Shown: positions 31,561 through 39,897 of the stretch, in pieces
Position numbering within the stretch: the first letter of the stretch is position 1
How the letters are laid out: each line of letters begins with the position of its first letter
The notes under the pieces: generated by a model
Told to the model about the DNA's origin: nothing
The model's database searches: none
Seen by the model: only the letters and a program-made list of their open reading frames with translations
Made by a program: the position numbers and the translations under genes
Origin: DAISVY01 sp036826635
GTDB lineage: Bacteria; Zixibacteria; MSB-5A5; GN15; FEB-12
Length of the DNA: 64,000 bases
NCBI GenBank assembly: GCA_036826635.1
Contig: DAISVY010000001.1
Span: 124,001 to 188,000, forward strand
Direction: 5' to 3'

Positions 31561-33159
31561 GTGCGCAAGTCCGCAGTAGCGTATGCCATCGGCAAACTGA
31601 TGCAGGTCCTGGGAGTCATCCTGCTGGCTCCTCTGGCGATAGCCGTGTACGATTATCGCCATCTGCCGCCGAACGAGATCTTCTCACAACCGGAAGTGCT
31701 TGGTTTTATCGCTTCTATTCTGCTGACGGCCATCATTGGCACTGTCACTACCTGGCTTTTCAGACACGGTCGCGATTTGCAGGGAATAAGAGAAGGTTTC
31801 GCTATCGTCAGCCTGGGCTGGATCGGGATGACATTCTGGAGCTGCCTGCCGCTCTTTTTCTATTTTCTCTCGCAGCAGGATATGAGTGCGGGGGCTGCTT
31901 GTACCGCTTTCACCGACGCCTTTTTTGAAATAATGTCGGGCTACACGACGACCGGAGCAACTGTCCTGACCAACATTGAGGCCGTGCCTCGTTCGCTGTT
32001 GTTGCTGCGGGCGACTACGCACTGGCTGGGGGGGATGGGTATTATTACCCTGGCTATCGTCGTTTTCCCGTCGCTCGGCGTGACCGGTTATCAGATGTTT
32101 CGGGGCGAAGTGCCGGGGCCGAGTCCGGACAAGTTGCGCCCCCGGCTGGCTCAGACGGTTTCGATATTGTGGGGGGTGTACGTATTGTTCTCGGCCGCCG
32201 AGATTCTGCTGCTGTGGCTGGGCGGCATGAACCTGTTCGAGTCGGTCTGTCATGCTTTCGCCACTATGGCTACGGGTGGTTTTTCGACCGAGAACGCCTC
32301 GATTGCGGCTTATCATTCCGATTACATCGAGTGGGTCGTGACTTTTTTCATGTACCTGGCCGGGATCAATTTTATTCTGCACTTCCGGGCGCTGCGCGGT
32401 GATGTCGGGTCGATGTTTCAGAATCGAGAGTTTCGGTTTTATAACGGGGTCATCATTGCGGTGATCATCGTGGCTACCGGTCTGCTCTATTTCGGCGGAC
32501 TGACCTCGGTCGAGGAAGCGGCCGGTCATTACCGGCATGATCCCATGTCGACCGAGGAGTTCAATGAGCACTACGACAATCAGGCCGAAACGGTGCAAAC
32601 GCTGTACGGAAGTTTCCGGGTGGCGTCGTTTCAGACGGTGTCGATTGTCACCACGACCGGTTTTGCCACCGCTGATTTCGATCTCTGGCCCGATTTCCTT
32701 CGATTCCTGCTGGTTCTGCTGATGTTTTTCGGCGGTTGCGCCGGTTCCACGGGCGGCGGTATAAAGATGATTCGGATCATGCTGGTGTTCAAAGTTGCCT
32801 GGAACACGCTGCGTAAGATGACCCAGCCTCGCCTGGTTGCCCCGGTCAAGGTAGGGAGTCAGGTTGTCAGCGACGACCGGGTGGTCGGTGTCGTGGCGTT
32901 CTTTATTTTGTTTATCGGTTTGTTCATTATTACGGCGCTGGCTATGTCTCTGTTCGTGCCGGACCTTATCACCGCTGTCAGTTGCTCTATCGCTACCATC
33001 GGTAACATCGGCCCCGGTCTGGCCGGTGTCGGGGCGATTGAAAATTACGCCTGGATACCCGTTCCCGGTAAGTGGATTCTGGTACTGTCTATGTTGCTGG
33101 GGCGTCTCGAAATCTTCACTGTTCTGATCGTTCTCCGCCCGTCGGTATGGCGTAAATGA
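31561..33159 (+). CDS. trkH: Trk potassium transporter membrane subunit TrkH
   Basis: TrkH is the potassium-conducting subunit. The 532-residue protein has about ten to twelve membrane segments and the four pore-loop motifs seen as MSGYTTTGAT, TMATGGFSTENAS, VTTTGFATADFD and SIATIGNIGPG, each containing the Gly of a selectivity filter. The GTG start at 31561 follows the trkA stop by three bases, so translation is probably coupled. Length matches the family (about 480-530). With TrkA it would take up potassium at the inner membrane. Confidence 0.95.
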   Translation: MRKSAVAYAIGKLMQVLGVILLAPLAIAVYDYRHLPPNEIFSQPEVLGFIASILLTAIIGTVTTWLFRHGRDLQGIREGFAIVSLGWIGMTFWSCLPLFFYFLSQQDMSAGAACTAFTDAFFEIMSGYTTTGATVLTNIEAVPRSLLLLRATTHWLGGMGIITLAIVVFPSLGVTGYQMFRGEVPGPSPDKLRPRLAQTVSILWGVYVLFSAAEILLLWLGGMNLFESVCHAFATMATGGFSTENASIAAYHSDYIEWVVTFFMYLAGINFILHFRALRGDVGSMFQNREFRFYNGVIIAVIIVATGLLYFGGLTSVEEAAGHYRHDPMSTEEFNEHYDNQAETVQTLYGSFRVASFQTVSIVTTTGFATADFDLWPDFLRFLLVLLMFFGGCAGSTGGGIKMIRIMLVFKVAWNTLRKMTQPRLVAPVKVGSQVVSDDRVVGVVAFFILFIGLFIITALAMSLFVPDLITAVSCSIATIGNIGPGLAGVGAIENYAWIPVPGKWILVLSMLLGRLEIFTVLIVLRPSVWRK

Positions 33160-33248
33160 TGTGCGGATATGAACCCGCGACGCTCTGGGGATACTCCGGT
33201 GGGGAAAAGAAAACCGACCGGGGACAGGGCGGACAGGGGCGATTATAG

Positions 33249-34448
33249 ATGATACAGGCTTTTTTCTTCGTAGTCTTCGTCTGTGCGGTTATTCTTCTGT
33301 TCGGCCTGGTGCAACTTCTTCTGTTGCGGCAGCTCAATCGGGTGTGGTGGCGCAAGACATGGATTCGTCGTGCCGCCTGGGCTTTGCCTCTGCTGGGGGT
33401 GGCTTTCTTTCTTCTCTTCGCGGCGGGGACATATTACAACGTCGGTTGGCTGTCTTTTTCGGCTGCGGCCGTGAGTTCGATTATTCTCATATCCGAAATC
33501 TGTCTTATGTTCTCATTGCCGGTTTCGGGGGCGATACACCTGGCCGACCGTCTGCTTGATCGCTTCATTCGGCATCGTCGCCGTGTCGACGGCGAGCCGC
33601 CGGACAGGCACCGTCGTGTATTTCTGAAAGCCGCCGCGGCCGCCGTCCCGATGGTTACGGTGGCCACCGGCATGGCCGGGGTGGGGCGAGCTTTCGCCGG
33701 GGCCAATGTGTACCGGATGGTAATGACATTCAGGGACCTTCCCGATGACCTTCGCGGGCTGCGCATTTTGCACCTTAGTGATTTGCATCTCAGGCACTAT
33801 GTCACGGTCGACGACCTGGAGAAGATTCTCGCGACGGCCGAAACACTGCGGCCCGACCTTACTCTCGTCACCGGTGATATCGCCGATGACATCGATCAAC
33901 TGGCCGACGCCCTCCGCCTGATGAGCCGGTTGAATCCTCGGCTGGGCACTTATGCCATACCGGGTAACCATGAATACTTCCGGGGAATGCCGTATATCCG
34001 AGTCATCTTCTCGCGCTCAACCGTGCCGTTGTTCATAGATCAGGGCGTAAGTCTCGCAGTTGGCGGCAGTCGATTGTACCTGGCGGGAATAGATGATCCC
34101 GTGACGATGGGGGGTATCAGAGAGGGCTTTTTCACCGAACATATCGACACGGCCCTGGCGACAAGGGGAAAGGGTGACTTCACCGTTCTGATGAGTCATC
34201 GTCCGGACGCCTTTCCCCATGCGGCTCACCGCGGTGTTCATTTGACCCTGGCCGGGCACACGCACGGGGGACAGATAGGCTGTTGCGGTCGTTCCCTGTT
34301 GGAGAGTCAGTTCCCGGAGAAGTACCTCTGGGGACACTACCGGATCGGAGAACGACAGTTGTATACTTCTTCCGGGGCGGGTCACTGGTTTCCGTTCCGT
34401 CTCGGTTGTCCTCCCGAGGCGCCGGTGATAGAACTGCAAAAGGGGTAA
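33249..34448 (+). CDS. Membrane-anchored metallophosphoesterase, YkuE-like
   Basis: This 399-residue protein has three or four N-terminal membrane segments (residues 1-100), then a basic linker holding a Tat-like segment (RRVFLKAAAAA), then a calcineurin-like metallophosphoesterase domain from about residue 155. The metal-site motifs are all present: LHLSDLHLRH, LVTGDIADD, PGNHEYF, LMSHRPDAF and AGHTHGGQ. This matches the YkuE/YaeI group, which includes a UDP-2,3-diacylglucosamine-type pyrophosphatase and other envelope phosphoesterases. The catalytic side is expected outside the cytoplasm. It follows trkH by 89 bases; substrate unknown. Confidence 0.85.
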   Translation: MIQAFFFVVFVCAVILLFGLVQLLLLRQLNRVWWRKTWIRRAAWALPLLGVAFFLLFAAGTYYNVGWLSFSAAAVSSIILISEICLMFSLPVSGAIHLADRLLDRFIRHRRRVDGEPPDRHRRVFLKAAAAAVPMVTVATGMAGVGRAFAGANVYRMVMTFRDLPDDLRGLRILHLSDLHLRHYVTVDDLEKILATAETLRPDLTLVTGDIADDIDQLADALRLMSRLNPRLGTYAIPGNHEYFRGMPYIRVIFSRSTVPLFIDQGVSLAVGGSRLYLAGIDDPVTMGGIREGFFTEHIDTALATRGKGDFTVLMSHRPDAFPHAAHRGVHLTLAGHTHGGQIGCCGRSLLESQFPEKYLWGHYRIGERQLYTSSGAGHWFPFRLGCPPEAPVIELQKG

Positions 34449-34586
34449 ACGTGTCGTCCGCGGGAGTTGTTTTCCTCTGGTGACGGCGTGATTTTTTTTC
34501 TGGCGTGTGATAATTTTTCTTGCCAAAGTTTTCAAAAACGACAATTTTTCGGCTGAGAACAGGGAAAAAGATGTCGCGGTTGTCGA

Positions 34587-34592
34587 TATAAT
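34587..34592 (+). promoter_or_regulatory. Perfect -10 box upstream of the H1-like/SWIB gene
   Basis: TATAAT lies 72 bases before the ATG at 34664 in an AT-rich tract. No -35 match stands at the expected distance (GAAAAA), so the promoter is only tentative. Confidence 0.3.
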
Positions 34593-34663
34593 ACCCGACA
34601 GAATTCGACTACAATGCGCAATAGCATAAACCAAAACCAACCTCAATGCTAAAGGAGCAGTTC

Positions 34664-35308
34664 ATGCCAGTTGCGAAAAAGAAGCCCGCAAAGAAAAAAA
34701 CTGCGGCAAAGAAAAAAGTAGCGCCCAAGAAGACCGCGGCGCGCAAGGCTACCCCTAAGAAGAAAACCGTAGCGAAGAAAAAGGTAGTCGCCAAGAAGAA
34801 GACCACAGCCAAGAAGACAACAGCGAAGAAGACCACCGTCCGCAAGACCGCAGCCAAGCGGAAACCGGCTGCTCGGAAGACAACGGCCAAGCGTAAACCG
34901 GCTGCCCGGAAAACCACCGCTCGCAAGAAAACGACGGTGCGCAAGGCAACCGCCAAGCGTAAACCGGCTGCTCGGAAGACAACGGCCAAGCGTAAACCGG
35001 CTGTTCGGAAAGCGACCACTCGCCGGACGACGGCCCGGAAGAAAACCGCGACCAAACGTAAACCGAATGCGGCTTTCATGCGCCCGATGACTCTTTCGAT
35101 GGAACTCGGTGCGGTGGTCGGCAGCAAGCCGATCCCTCGTACCCAGGTTACCAAGAAGATCTGGGATTACATCAAGAAGAATGGTCTTCAGGATGCCATC
35201 AACCGTCGTATGATCAATGCTGATGACAAGCTGCAGAGAATCTTCGGCGGCAAGAAGAAGGTTTCCATGTTTGAGATGACCAAGCTGGTCTCCAAGCACA
35301 TGAAATAG
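34664..35308 (+). CDS. Histone H1-like Lys/Ala-rich tail fused to a SWIB domain
   Basis: This 214-residue protein has two parts. Residues 1-135 are a disordered basic tail of Lys, Ala, Thr, Pro and Arg with recurrent AKRKPAARKTT and AKKKT units, like bacterial and eukaryotic histone H1 C-termini. Residues 136-214 are a SWIB/MDM2 domain (MTLSMELGAVVGSKPIPRT, KIWDYIKKNGLQD, RMINADDKLQRIFGGKK). SWIB domains in bacteria, best known in Chlamydiae, sit on chromatin or topoisomerase proteins. It is probably a nucleoid-binding protein. The ATG at 34664 has AAAGGAG seven bases upstream; the ATG at 34646 lies before that site and is rejected. Confidence 0.9.
   Translation: MPVAKKKPAKKKTAAKKKVAPKKTAARKATPKKKTVAKKKVVAKKKTTAKKTTAKKTTVRKTAAKRKPAARKTTAKRKPAARKTTARKKTTVRKATAKRKPAARKTTAKRKPAVRKATTRRTTARKKTATKRKPNAAFMRPMTLSMELGAVVGSKPIPRTQVTKKIWDYIKKNGLQDAINRRMINADDKLQRIFGGKKKVSMFEMTKLVSKHMK
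34852..35015 (+). repeat. Tandem direct repeats in the H1-like tail
   Basis: A unit of about 33 bases, reading GCCAAGCGTAAACCGGCTGC and then a degenerate end, recurs in-frame several times and encodes AKRKPAARKTT-type units. Such repeats are prone to slippage, so tail length may vary between strains. Confidence 0.7.
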
Positions 35309-35341
35309 GCTGTTGCCTGAAACCGACTTTGTCGAGTAGTA

Positions 35342-35373
35342 AAGGCCGACCCTTCGGGTCGGCCTTTTCCTTT
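35342..35373 (+). terminator. Rho-independent terminator
   Basis: AAGGCCGACC and GGTCGGCCTT form a stem with a short CTTCG-type loop, followed by TTCCTTTTTT. It lies about 35 bases after the SWIB gene. Confidence 0.85.
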
Positions 35374-35381
35374 TTTCGCAC

Positions 35382-35410
35382 TTGGCCGAACCGGGGCGGC
35401 CCCGTATACT
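35382..35410 (+). promoter_or_regulatory. Probable promoter for the prolyl oligopeptidase gene
   Basis: TTGGCC (35382-35387) is followed after 17 bases by TATACT (35405-35410), a 5/6 -10 match. It lies 45 bases before the ATG at 35455. Confidence 0.45.
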
Positions 35411-35454
35411 GTATTCCGTAAATGAATATCCTGAACGGTTGGAGAAAACAATTC

Positions 35455-37539
35455 ATGACTATGTCAGCCCGGACGGTCCTTTGTCTTTTGATCGCGGTGA
35501 GTGCCCCCGTCCTGTCGACGGCCGAACCGATCACTTATCCGCCCAGCCCCGTAGATGTTGTAGTCGACACCCTGCACGGACAGGTTATTGAGGATCCCTA
35601 TCGCTGGCTTGAAGATCAGCAGTCCGAGGCAACCCGTCGATGGATCGACGAGCAGAACGCATTCTCTCGCCGTATTCTGGACAGTCTGCCCGGTCGTGAC
35701 AGCCTGCGCACCCGGCTTGAAGAATTGCTCGTGGTCGACAGTCGGCGCATACCTACCGAAGCCGGCGGTCGTTATTTCTTCCGCCAGCGTTCGGCCGATG
35801 AGCAGCTTTATTCTCTTGTCGTGCGCAACGGTCTTTCCGGTAACGATATTGTGCTGATAGACCCCGATACGCTCAGTTCCGATCAATCGGTCAATGTCAG
35901 CTACAGCGATATCTCGCGCGACGGTGGCCTGATCGCCTATAGTCTCCGTCAGGGCGGTGAGGACGAGGTCGCGGTGCGGTTTCTCAATGTTCTTTCGCGA
36001 ACGATCCTGCCCGACAGCCTGCCCTGGGGGCGGTATGGCTCGGTTCAGTTCACGGCCGATGGGAAAGGGGTTTATTACGCTCTGGCGGAAAAGGAAGGAC
36101 CGAGAGTGTACTATCACTCCCTTGGGGCCACGGGGGACGATGAGCTGATTTTCGGCGATGGTTACGGTCCGGAGTTGTATGTTGATGCGACTGTCTCCGA
36201 TGATGGCCGGTATCTGCTTATGACGGTCTACCATGGTTCGGCTTCGCTCAAAACCGATGTGTATTTCAAAGATCTCGCCGCTGGCGGCCCTGTTCGCACG
36301 CTGGTTGATGATATTGAGGCTCAGTTCTATCCTTATGTGATCGGTGAACAATGCTTTATGATGTCCGACTGGGATGCCCCCAACTACCGGGTACTGGGTG
36401 TCGATCTGAACAAACCGGCCAGCGAAAACTGGCGCGAACTGATTCCCGAAAGTGAATATCCCATTCAGGATATCGCTCTGGTCGGCGGTTGTTTATCGGT
36501 CTGTTATATCGAAAACGTCGTTACTCATCTGAAGATATTCGACACCTCGGGAACGTACCTGCACGATGTGGACTTCCCGGCCATCGGTTCGGCCGGCAAT
36601 CTCGATGGTCGTTGGTCCAGCACCGAGACCTTTTATTCTTTCAGTTCTTTTACTTATCCGTCGATGTCTTTTCGTTACGATCTGGCCGACCGGACGTCGC
36701 AGGTCTGGTTCAAACCGGATATCAGCGTCGACAACGATAGGTACGAAGTGAAACAGGTCTGGTACGACTCGAAGGATAGTGTGCGAGTACCGATGTTTTT
36801 GGTTTACCCGCGAGGGCTTGCTCTTAACGGTTCCCACCCGACTCTGATGTACGGTTACGGGGGATTTAATTCGAGTATGAAGCCGTATTTCAGTCATTTC
36901 GCTCTTGTCTGGGTCGAACGGGGCGGGGTGTATGCGGTGACCAATCTTCGCGGCGGCGGTGAGTTCGGAGAGGACTGGCATCGGGCGGGCATGCTCGACA
37001 AAAAGCAAAACACTTTCGACGATCTGTACGCCGGTGCCCGGTGGCTGATGGACAACGGTTACACCGACCCTTCGCATCTGGCTATCATGGGGGGCAGCAA
37101 CGGCGGTCTGCTGGTCGGGACGGCTCTGACCCAGCGACCGGATTTATTCCAGGCCGTTATATGTACTTACCCCCTGCTCGACATGATCCGCTACCACTTG
37201 TTCCTGGTGGCCCGTTATTGGGTGCCCGAATACGGCTCGGCCGAGGACCCCGATCAGTTCAGGTACATTCTTGACTATTCGCCTTATCAAAACGTGAAAC
37301 CGGGAGTAGAATATCCTGCCGTTTTGTTCGTTACCGGTGACGCCGATACGCGGGTGGATCCCTGCCATGCCCGAAAAATGACGGCGCGGCTTCAGGCTGC
37401 TACCGCCTCCGACAGACCGATTTTGCTGTCTTATGACACCAGGGGTGGTCATTCGGGCGGTATGCCTGTCCACAAGCTGATCGATGAGTATCTGGACGAG
37501 CTGTCGTTTCTTTTCTGGCAATTGGGTTCGGAGCCGTAG
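35455..37539 (+). CDS. Prolyl oligopeptidase, S9A family, secreted
   Basis: This 694-residue serine peptidase has a signal peptide (MTMSARTVLCLLIAVSAP, about 1-25), an N-terminal seven-blade propeller and a C-terminal alpha/beta-hydrolase. The start of the mature chain, IEDPYRWLED, is the family signature. The catalytic triad is visible: Ser in GGSNGGLL near residue 547, Asp in GDADTRVDP near 630 and His in RGGHSGG near 665. It cleaves short peptides after proline, here probably in the periplasm. The ATG at 35455 has GGAG ten bases upstream; the ATG at 35422 would put extra charged residues before the signal. It is single-gene with a strong terminator. Confidence 0.93.
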   Translation: MTMSARTVLCLLIAVSAPVLSTAEPITYPPSPVDVVVDTLHGQVIEDPYRWLEDQQSEATRRWIDEQNAFSRRILDSLPGRDSLRTRLEELLVVDSRRIPTEAGGRYFFRQRSADEQLYSLVVRNGLSGNDIVLIDPDTLSSDQSVNVSYSDISRDGGLIAYSLRQGGEDEVAVRFLNVLSRTILPDSLPWGRYGSVQFTADGKGVYYALAEKEGPRVYYHSLGATGDDELIFGDGYGPELYVDATVSDDGRYLLMTVYHGSASLKTDVYFKDLAAGGPVRTLVDDIEAQFYPYVIGEQCFMMSDWDAPNYRVLGVDLNKPASENWRELIPESEYPIQDIALVGGCLSVCYIENVVTHLKIFDTSGTYLHDVDFPAIGSAGNLDGRWSSTETFYSFSSFTYPSMSFRYDLADRTSQVWFKPDISVDNDRYEVKQVWYDSKDSVRVPMFLVYPRGLALNGSHPTLMYGYGGFNSSMKPYFSHFALVWVERGGVYAVTNLRGGGEFGEDWHRAGMLDKKQNTFDDLYAGARWLMDNGYTDPSHLAIMGGSNGGLLVGTALTQRPDLFQAVICTYPLLDMIRYHLFLVARYWVPEYGSAEDPDQFRYILDYSPYQNVKPGVEYPAVLFVTGDADTRVDPCHARKMTARLQAATASDRPILLSYDTRGGHSGGMPVHKLIDEYLDELSFLFWQLGSEP

Positions 37540-37558
37540 GTTAATTGCGGATCGCTCG

Positions 37559-37586
37559 GCGGGGGTTTTGTGGCCCCCGCTTTTTT
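37559..37586 (+). terminator. Rho-independent terminator
   Basis: GCGGGGG and CCCCCGC pair around an eight-base loop and are followed by T6, 20 bases after the prolyl oligopeptidase stop. Confidence 0.88.
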
Positions 37587-37631
37587 CGTGCATGATTCGC
37601 CCCGGAGCAAGCGTTATCCGTCCGAAATCGG

Positions 37632-37659
37632 TTGAAATTTCCCGCCCGTTTGTTATACT
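37632..37659 (+). promoter_or_regulatory. Promoter of the DUF1015-serA-serC operon
   Basis: TTGAAA (37632-37637) is followed after 16 bases by TATACT (37654-37659), 54 bases before the DUF1015 ATG. Confidence 0.55.
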
Positions 37660-37712
37660 GCCGGAACTGTAATGCCGTTTGCAACGCTTGGTTCTGTGAA
37701 ACGAGGTAATTT

Positions 37713-38957
37713 ATGGCTATTGTGAGACCTTTCCGGGGATTGCGCCCCCGCCCCGATATCGCCAGTCGGGTAGCTTCACCCCCTTACGATGTCCTCAGCA
37801 GCCGCGAAGCCAGGGAACTGGCCCGCAATAATCCGGACTCGTTTTTGCGTGTGAACAAGGCCGAGATAGATTTCGAGGACACGGTCGACCCGTACAGTGA
37901 GCAAGTTTACCGCCGGGGAAAAGATAACCTGGCCCGACTGATAAATGAAAACATCATGGTGCGGGATGATCGCCCGTGCTTTTATCTCTATCGACTGACC
38001 TGGCGGGGACGTAGCCAGACGGGACTGGTGGCCCTGACATCGTGTGCCGAATACGACGCCGGGAAAATAAAAAAACACGAACACACCCGCCCCGAGAAGG
38101 TCAACGATCGGGCCAACCATATTGCCTATCTTGAGGCTCAGGTTGGGCCGGTATTTTCGACTTTCCGGACTAATGACGAGATACGCTCGCTTTTTGCCAA
38201 AGTGACGGTCACCCCGCCCGAGACGCGGTTTGAGGCCGACGACGGCGTGAAACACGAGTTATGGGTAATCCGCGATAATGCGGTAAGCGACGAAATCGTC
38301 GCGGCTTTTGCCCGACTTGACGCTCTCTATATCGCCGATGGTCACCACCGCTCTCAGGCGGGTTCCGAGATAGCCCGGCGCTATGCGCAGAAGAACCCCG
38401 GGCATACCGGCAACGAAATTTACAACTATTTCCTCAATGTCATTTTCCCGGACGAGGAGCTTCGCATTCTGCCGTACAACCGGGTTATCAGGGATCTCAA
38501 CGGGCTGAGCCTCGAAGAATTGCTGAAGAAGGCTTCGGAGAAGTTCGACGTGGTTTTGTCCGATGGCGAGGTCACGGCACAAAGTGTCCACCAGTTCGGT
38601 ATGTACGTCGGCGGTAAGTGGTATCGACTGACGGCCCGCGAGGGAACTTTCGATCCCACTCATCCCACCCGTTCGCTTGACGCCGCGATTCTGGCGGCCA
38701 ATTTCATCGAGCCGATTCTCGGTATCTCCGATCCGCGCACTGACAAGCGGATCGATTTCGTCGGTGGTATTCGTGGTAACAGTGAACTGGTCAGGCTGGT
38801 GGATTCCGGTGAGTTTAAGATCGCTTTTTCGCTATATCCTACATCTATCGAGCAATTGCTCAAGGTGGCCGATGCCGGCGAGGTGATGCCGCCCAAATCA
38901 ACGTGGTTTGAGCCCAAACTTCGCAGTGGCATGGTTGTCAACCTGCTAACGGAATAA
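37713..38957 (+). CDS. DUF1015-family protein in the serine operon
   Basis: This 414-residue cytoplasmic protein matches DUF1015: VRPFRGLRP at the start, PPYDV, KHEHTRPEKV near residue 128 and IADGHHRSQAG near residue 208. The family function is not established to my knowledge, but it often sits with serA and serC, as here. The DGHHR motif resembles motifs of ParB/sulfiredoxin-fold proteins, a fold that includes free-serine kinases (SbnI, SerK); a role in phosphoserine chemistry is an inference. It leads the operon, 23 bases before serA, after a recognisable promoter. Confidence 0.9.
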   Translation: MAIVRPFRGLRPRPDIASRVASPPYDVLSSREARELARNNPDSFLRVNKAEIDFEDTVDPYSEQVYRRGKDNLARLINENIMVRDDRPCFYLYRLTWRGRSQTGLVALTSCAEYDAGKIKKHEHTRPEKVNDRANHIAYLEAQVGPVFSTFRTNDEIRSLFAKVTVTPPETRFEADDGVKHELWVIRDNAVSDEIVAAFARLDALYIADGHHRSQAGSEIARRYAQKNPGHTGNEIYNYFLNVIFPDEELRILPYNRVIRDLNGLSLEELLKKASEKFDVVLSDGEVTAQSVHQFGMYVGGKWYRLTAREGTFDPTHPTRSLDAAILAANFIEPILGISDPRTDKRIDFVGGIRGNSELVRLVDSGEFKIAFSLYPTSIEQLLKVADAGEVMPPKSTWFEPKLRSGMVVNLLTE

Positions 38958-38980
38958 ATGTTCAGACGAGGAGCAACGTG

Positions 38981-39862
38981 ATGGTCATACTGATTTCAGA
39001 TGCTTTTGGAGCCGACCTTCCGGGAGTACTTGCCCAGTTCGGCGAAGTGACCGATGACAAAGGCCGTCTGGCCGAGGCGGAGGTCGTGCTGGTCCGCAGT
39101 AAAACGAAGGTGACGCGGGAGTATATCGACAATGCCCCCAATCTGAAGCTGGTCATTCGCGGCGGGGTAGGGCTGGACAATGTCGATCTGGAGTACGCTC
39201 GAGAGAAGGGCATCAGGGTACACAATACGCCGGAGGCCTCCACCGTGGCCGTGGCGGAACTGGCTTTCGCTCTCATGATCGCTCTGCCCAACCACGTCAC
39301 GCGGGCCGACAGTACCATGCGCGAGCATAACTGGGCCAAAAAGGAACTCAAACGCGGCGAATTGTTCGGAAAGACTCTGGCCATTTTGGGGATGGGTCGG
39401 ATCGGTACCGCTCTGGCCATGCGAGCCAAGGCCTTCGGCATGAAAGTGCTGGGGTACGATCCTTATGTGTATTTTTCCGATTTCGCCGAGATGCGCACCG
39501 ACCTGAATAACGTATTGGGTGAGGCCGACTACGTCTCCATGAATATGCCGTTCACGCCCGATACCAAGGGCATGATAAACAAAGAGACACTGGCCCGGTT
39601 CAAGAACGGTGCTTATCTGATTAACGCCGGACGAGGCAAATGCGTGATCGAGGAAGACGTGGCCGAGGCGCTCAAGAGCGGCAAACTGGCCGGCTACGGC
39701 AATGATGTCTGGTACTCCGATCCGCCCGACTGGAACAGCCCGCTTCTCAGCGCGCCGAACTGCGTGCTGACTCCCCACATAGGAGCGTCCACCAAAGAGA
39801 ACATGGGACGAATCGGGACAATGGTCGAGGCTCTTATCCGAGACTATGTGGCTAACAAATAG
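38981..39862 (+). CDS. serA: D-3-phosphoglycerate dehydrogenase, short form
   Basis: SerA oxidises 3-phosphoglycerate to 3-phosphohydroxypyruvate with NAD, the first step of serine synthesis. The 293-residue protein has the D-2-hydroxyacid dehydrogenase pattern: RGGVGLDNVDL, the NAD loop LGMGRIGTALA near residue 130, catalytic Arg in NAGRGKCV, and catalytic His in TPHIGASTKEN. It ends directly after the catalytic core, with no ACT or ASB regulatory domain, so it is probably not allosterically inhibited by serine in the usual way. The ATG at 38981 has GAGGAG seven bases upstream; the adjacent GTG at 38978 is less well spaced. It is followed 35 bases later by serC. Confidence 0.93.
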   Translation: MVILISDAFGADLPGVLAQFGEVTDDKGRLAEAEVVLVRSKTKVTREYIDNAPNLKLVIRGGVGLDNVDLEYAREKGIRVHNTPEASTVAVAELAFALMIALPNHVTRADSTMREHNWAKKELKRGELFGKTLAILGMGRIGTALAMRAKAFGMKVLGYDPYVYFSDFAEMRTDLNNVLGEADYVSMNMPFTPDTKGMINKETLARFKNGAYLINAGRGKCVIEEDVAEALKSGKLAGYGNDVWYSDPPDWNSPLLSAPNCVLTPHIGASTKENMGRIGTMVEALIRDYVANK

Positions 39863-39897
39863 AAAGACTATAGACTCGATATTTGTGAGGCAATACA

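Noticed and set aside
34649..35299. 216-codon minus-strand frame opposite the H1-like/SWIB gene
   Set aside because: Its low-complexity Arg/Leu/Gly sequence comes from reading the Lys-rich repeats backwards.
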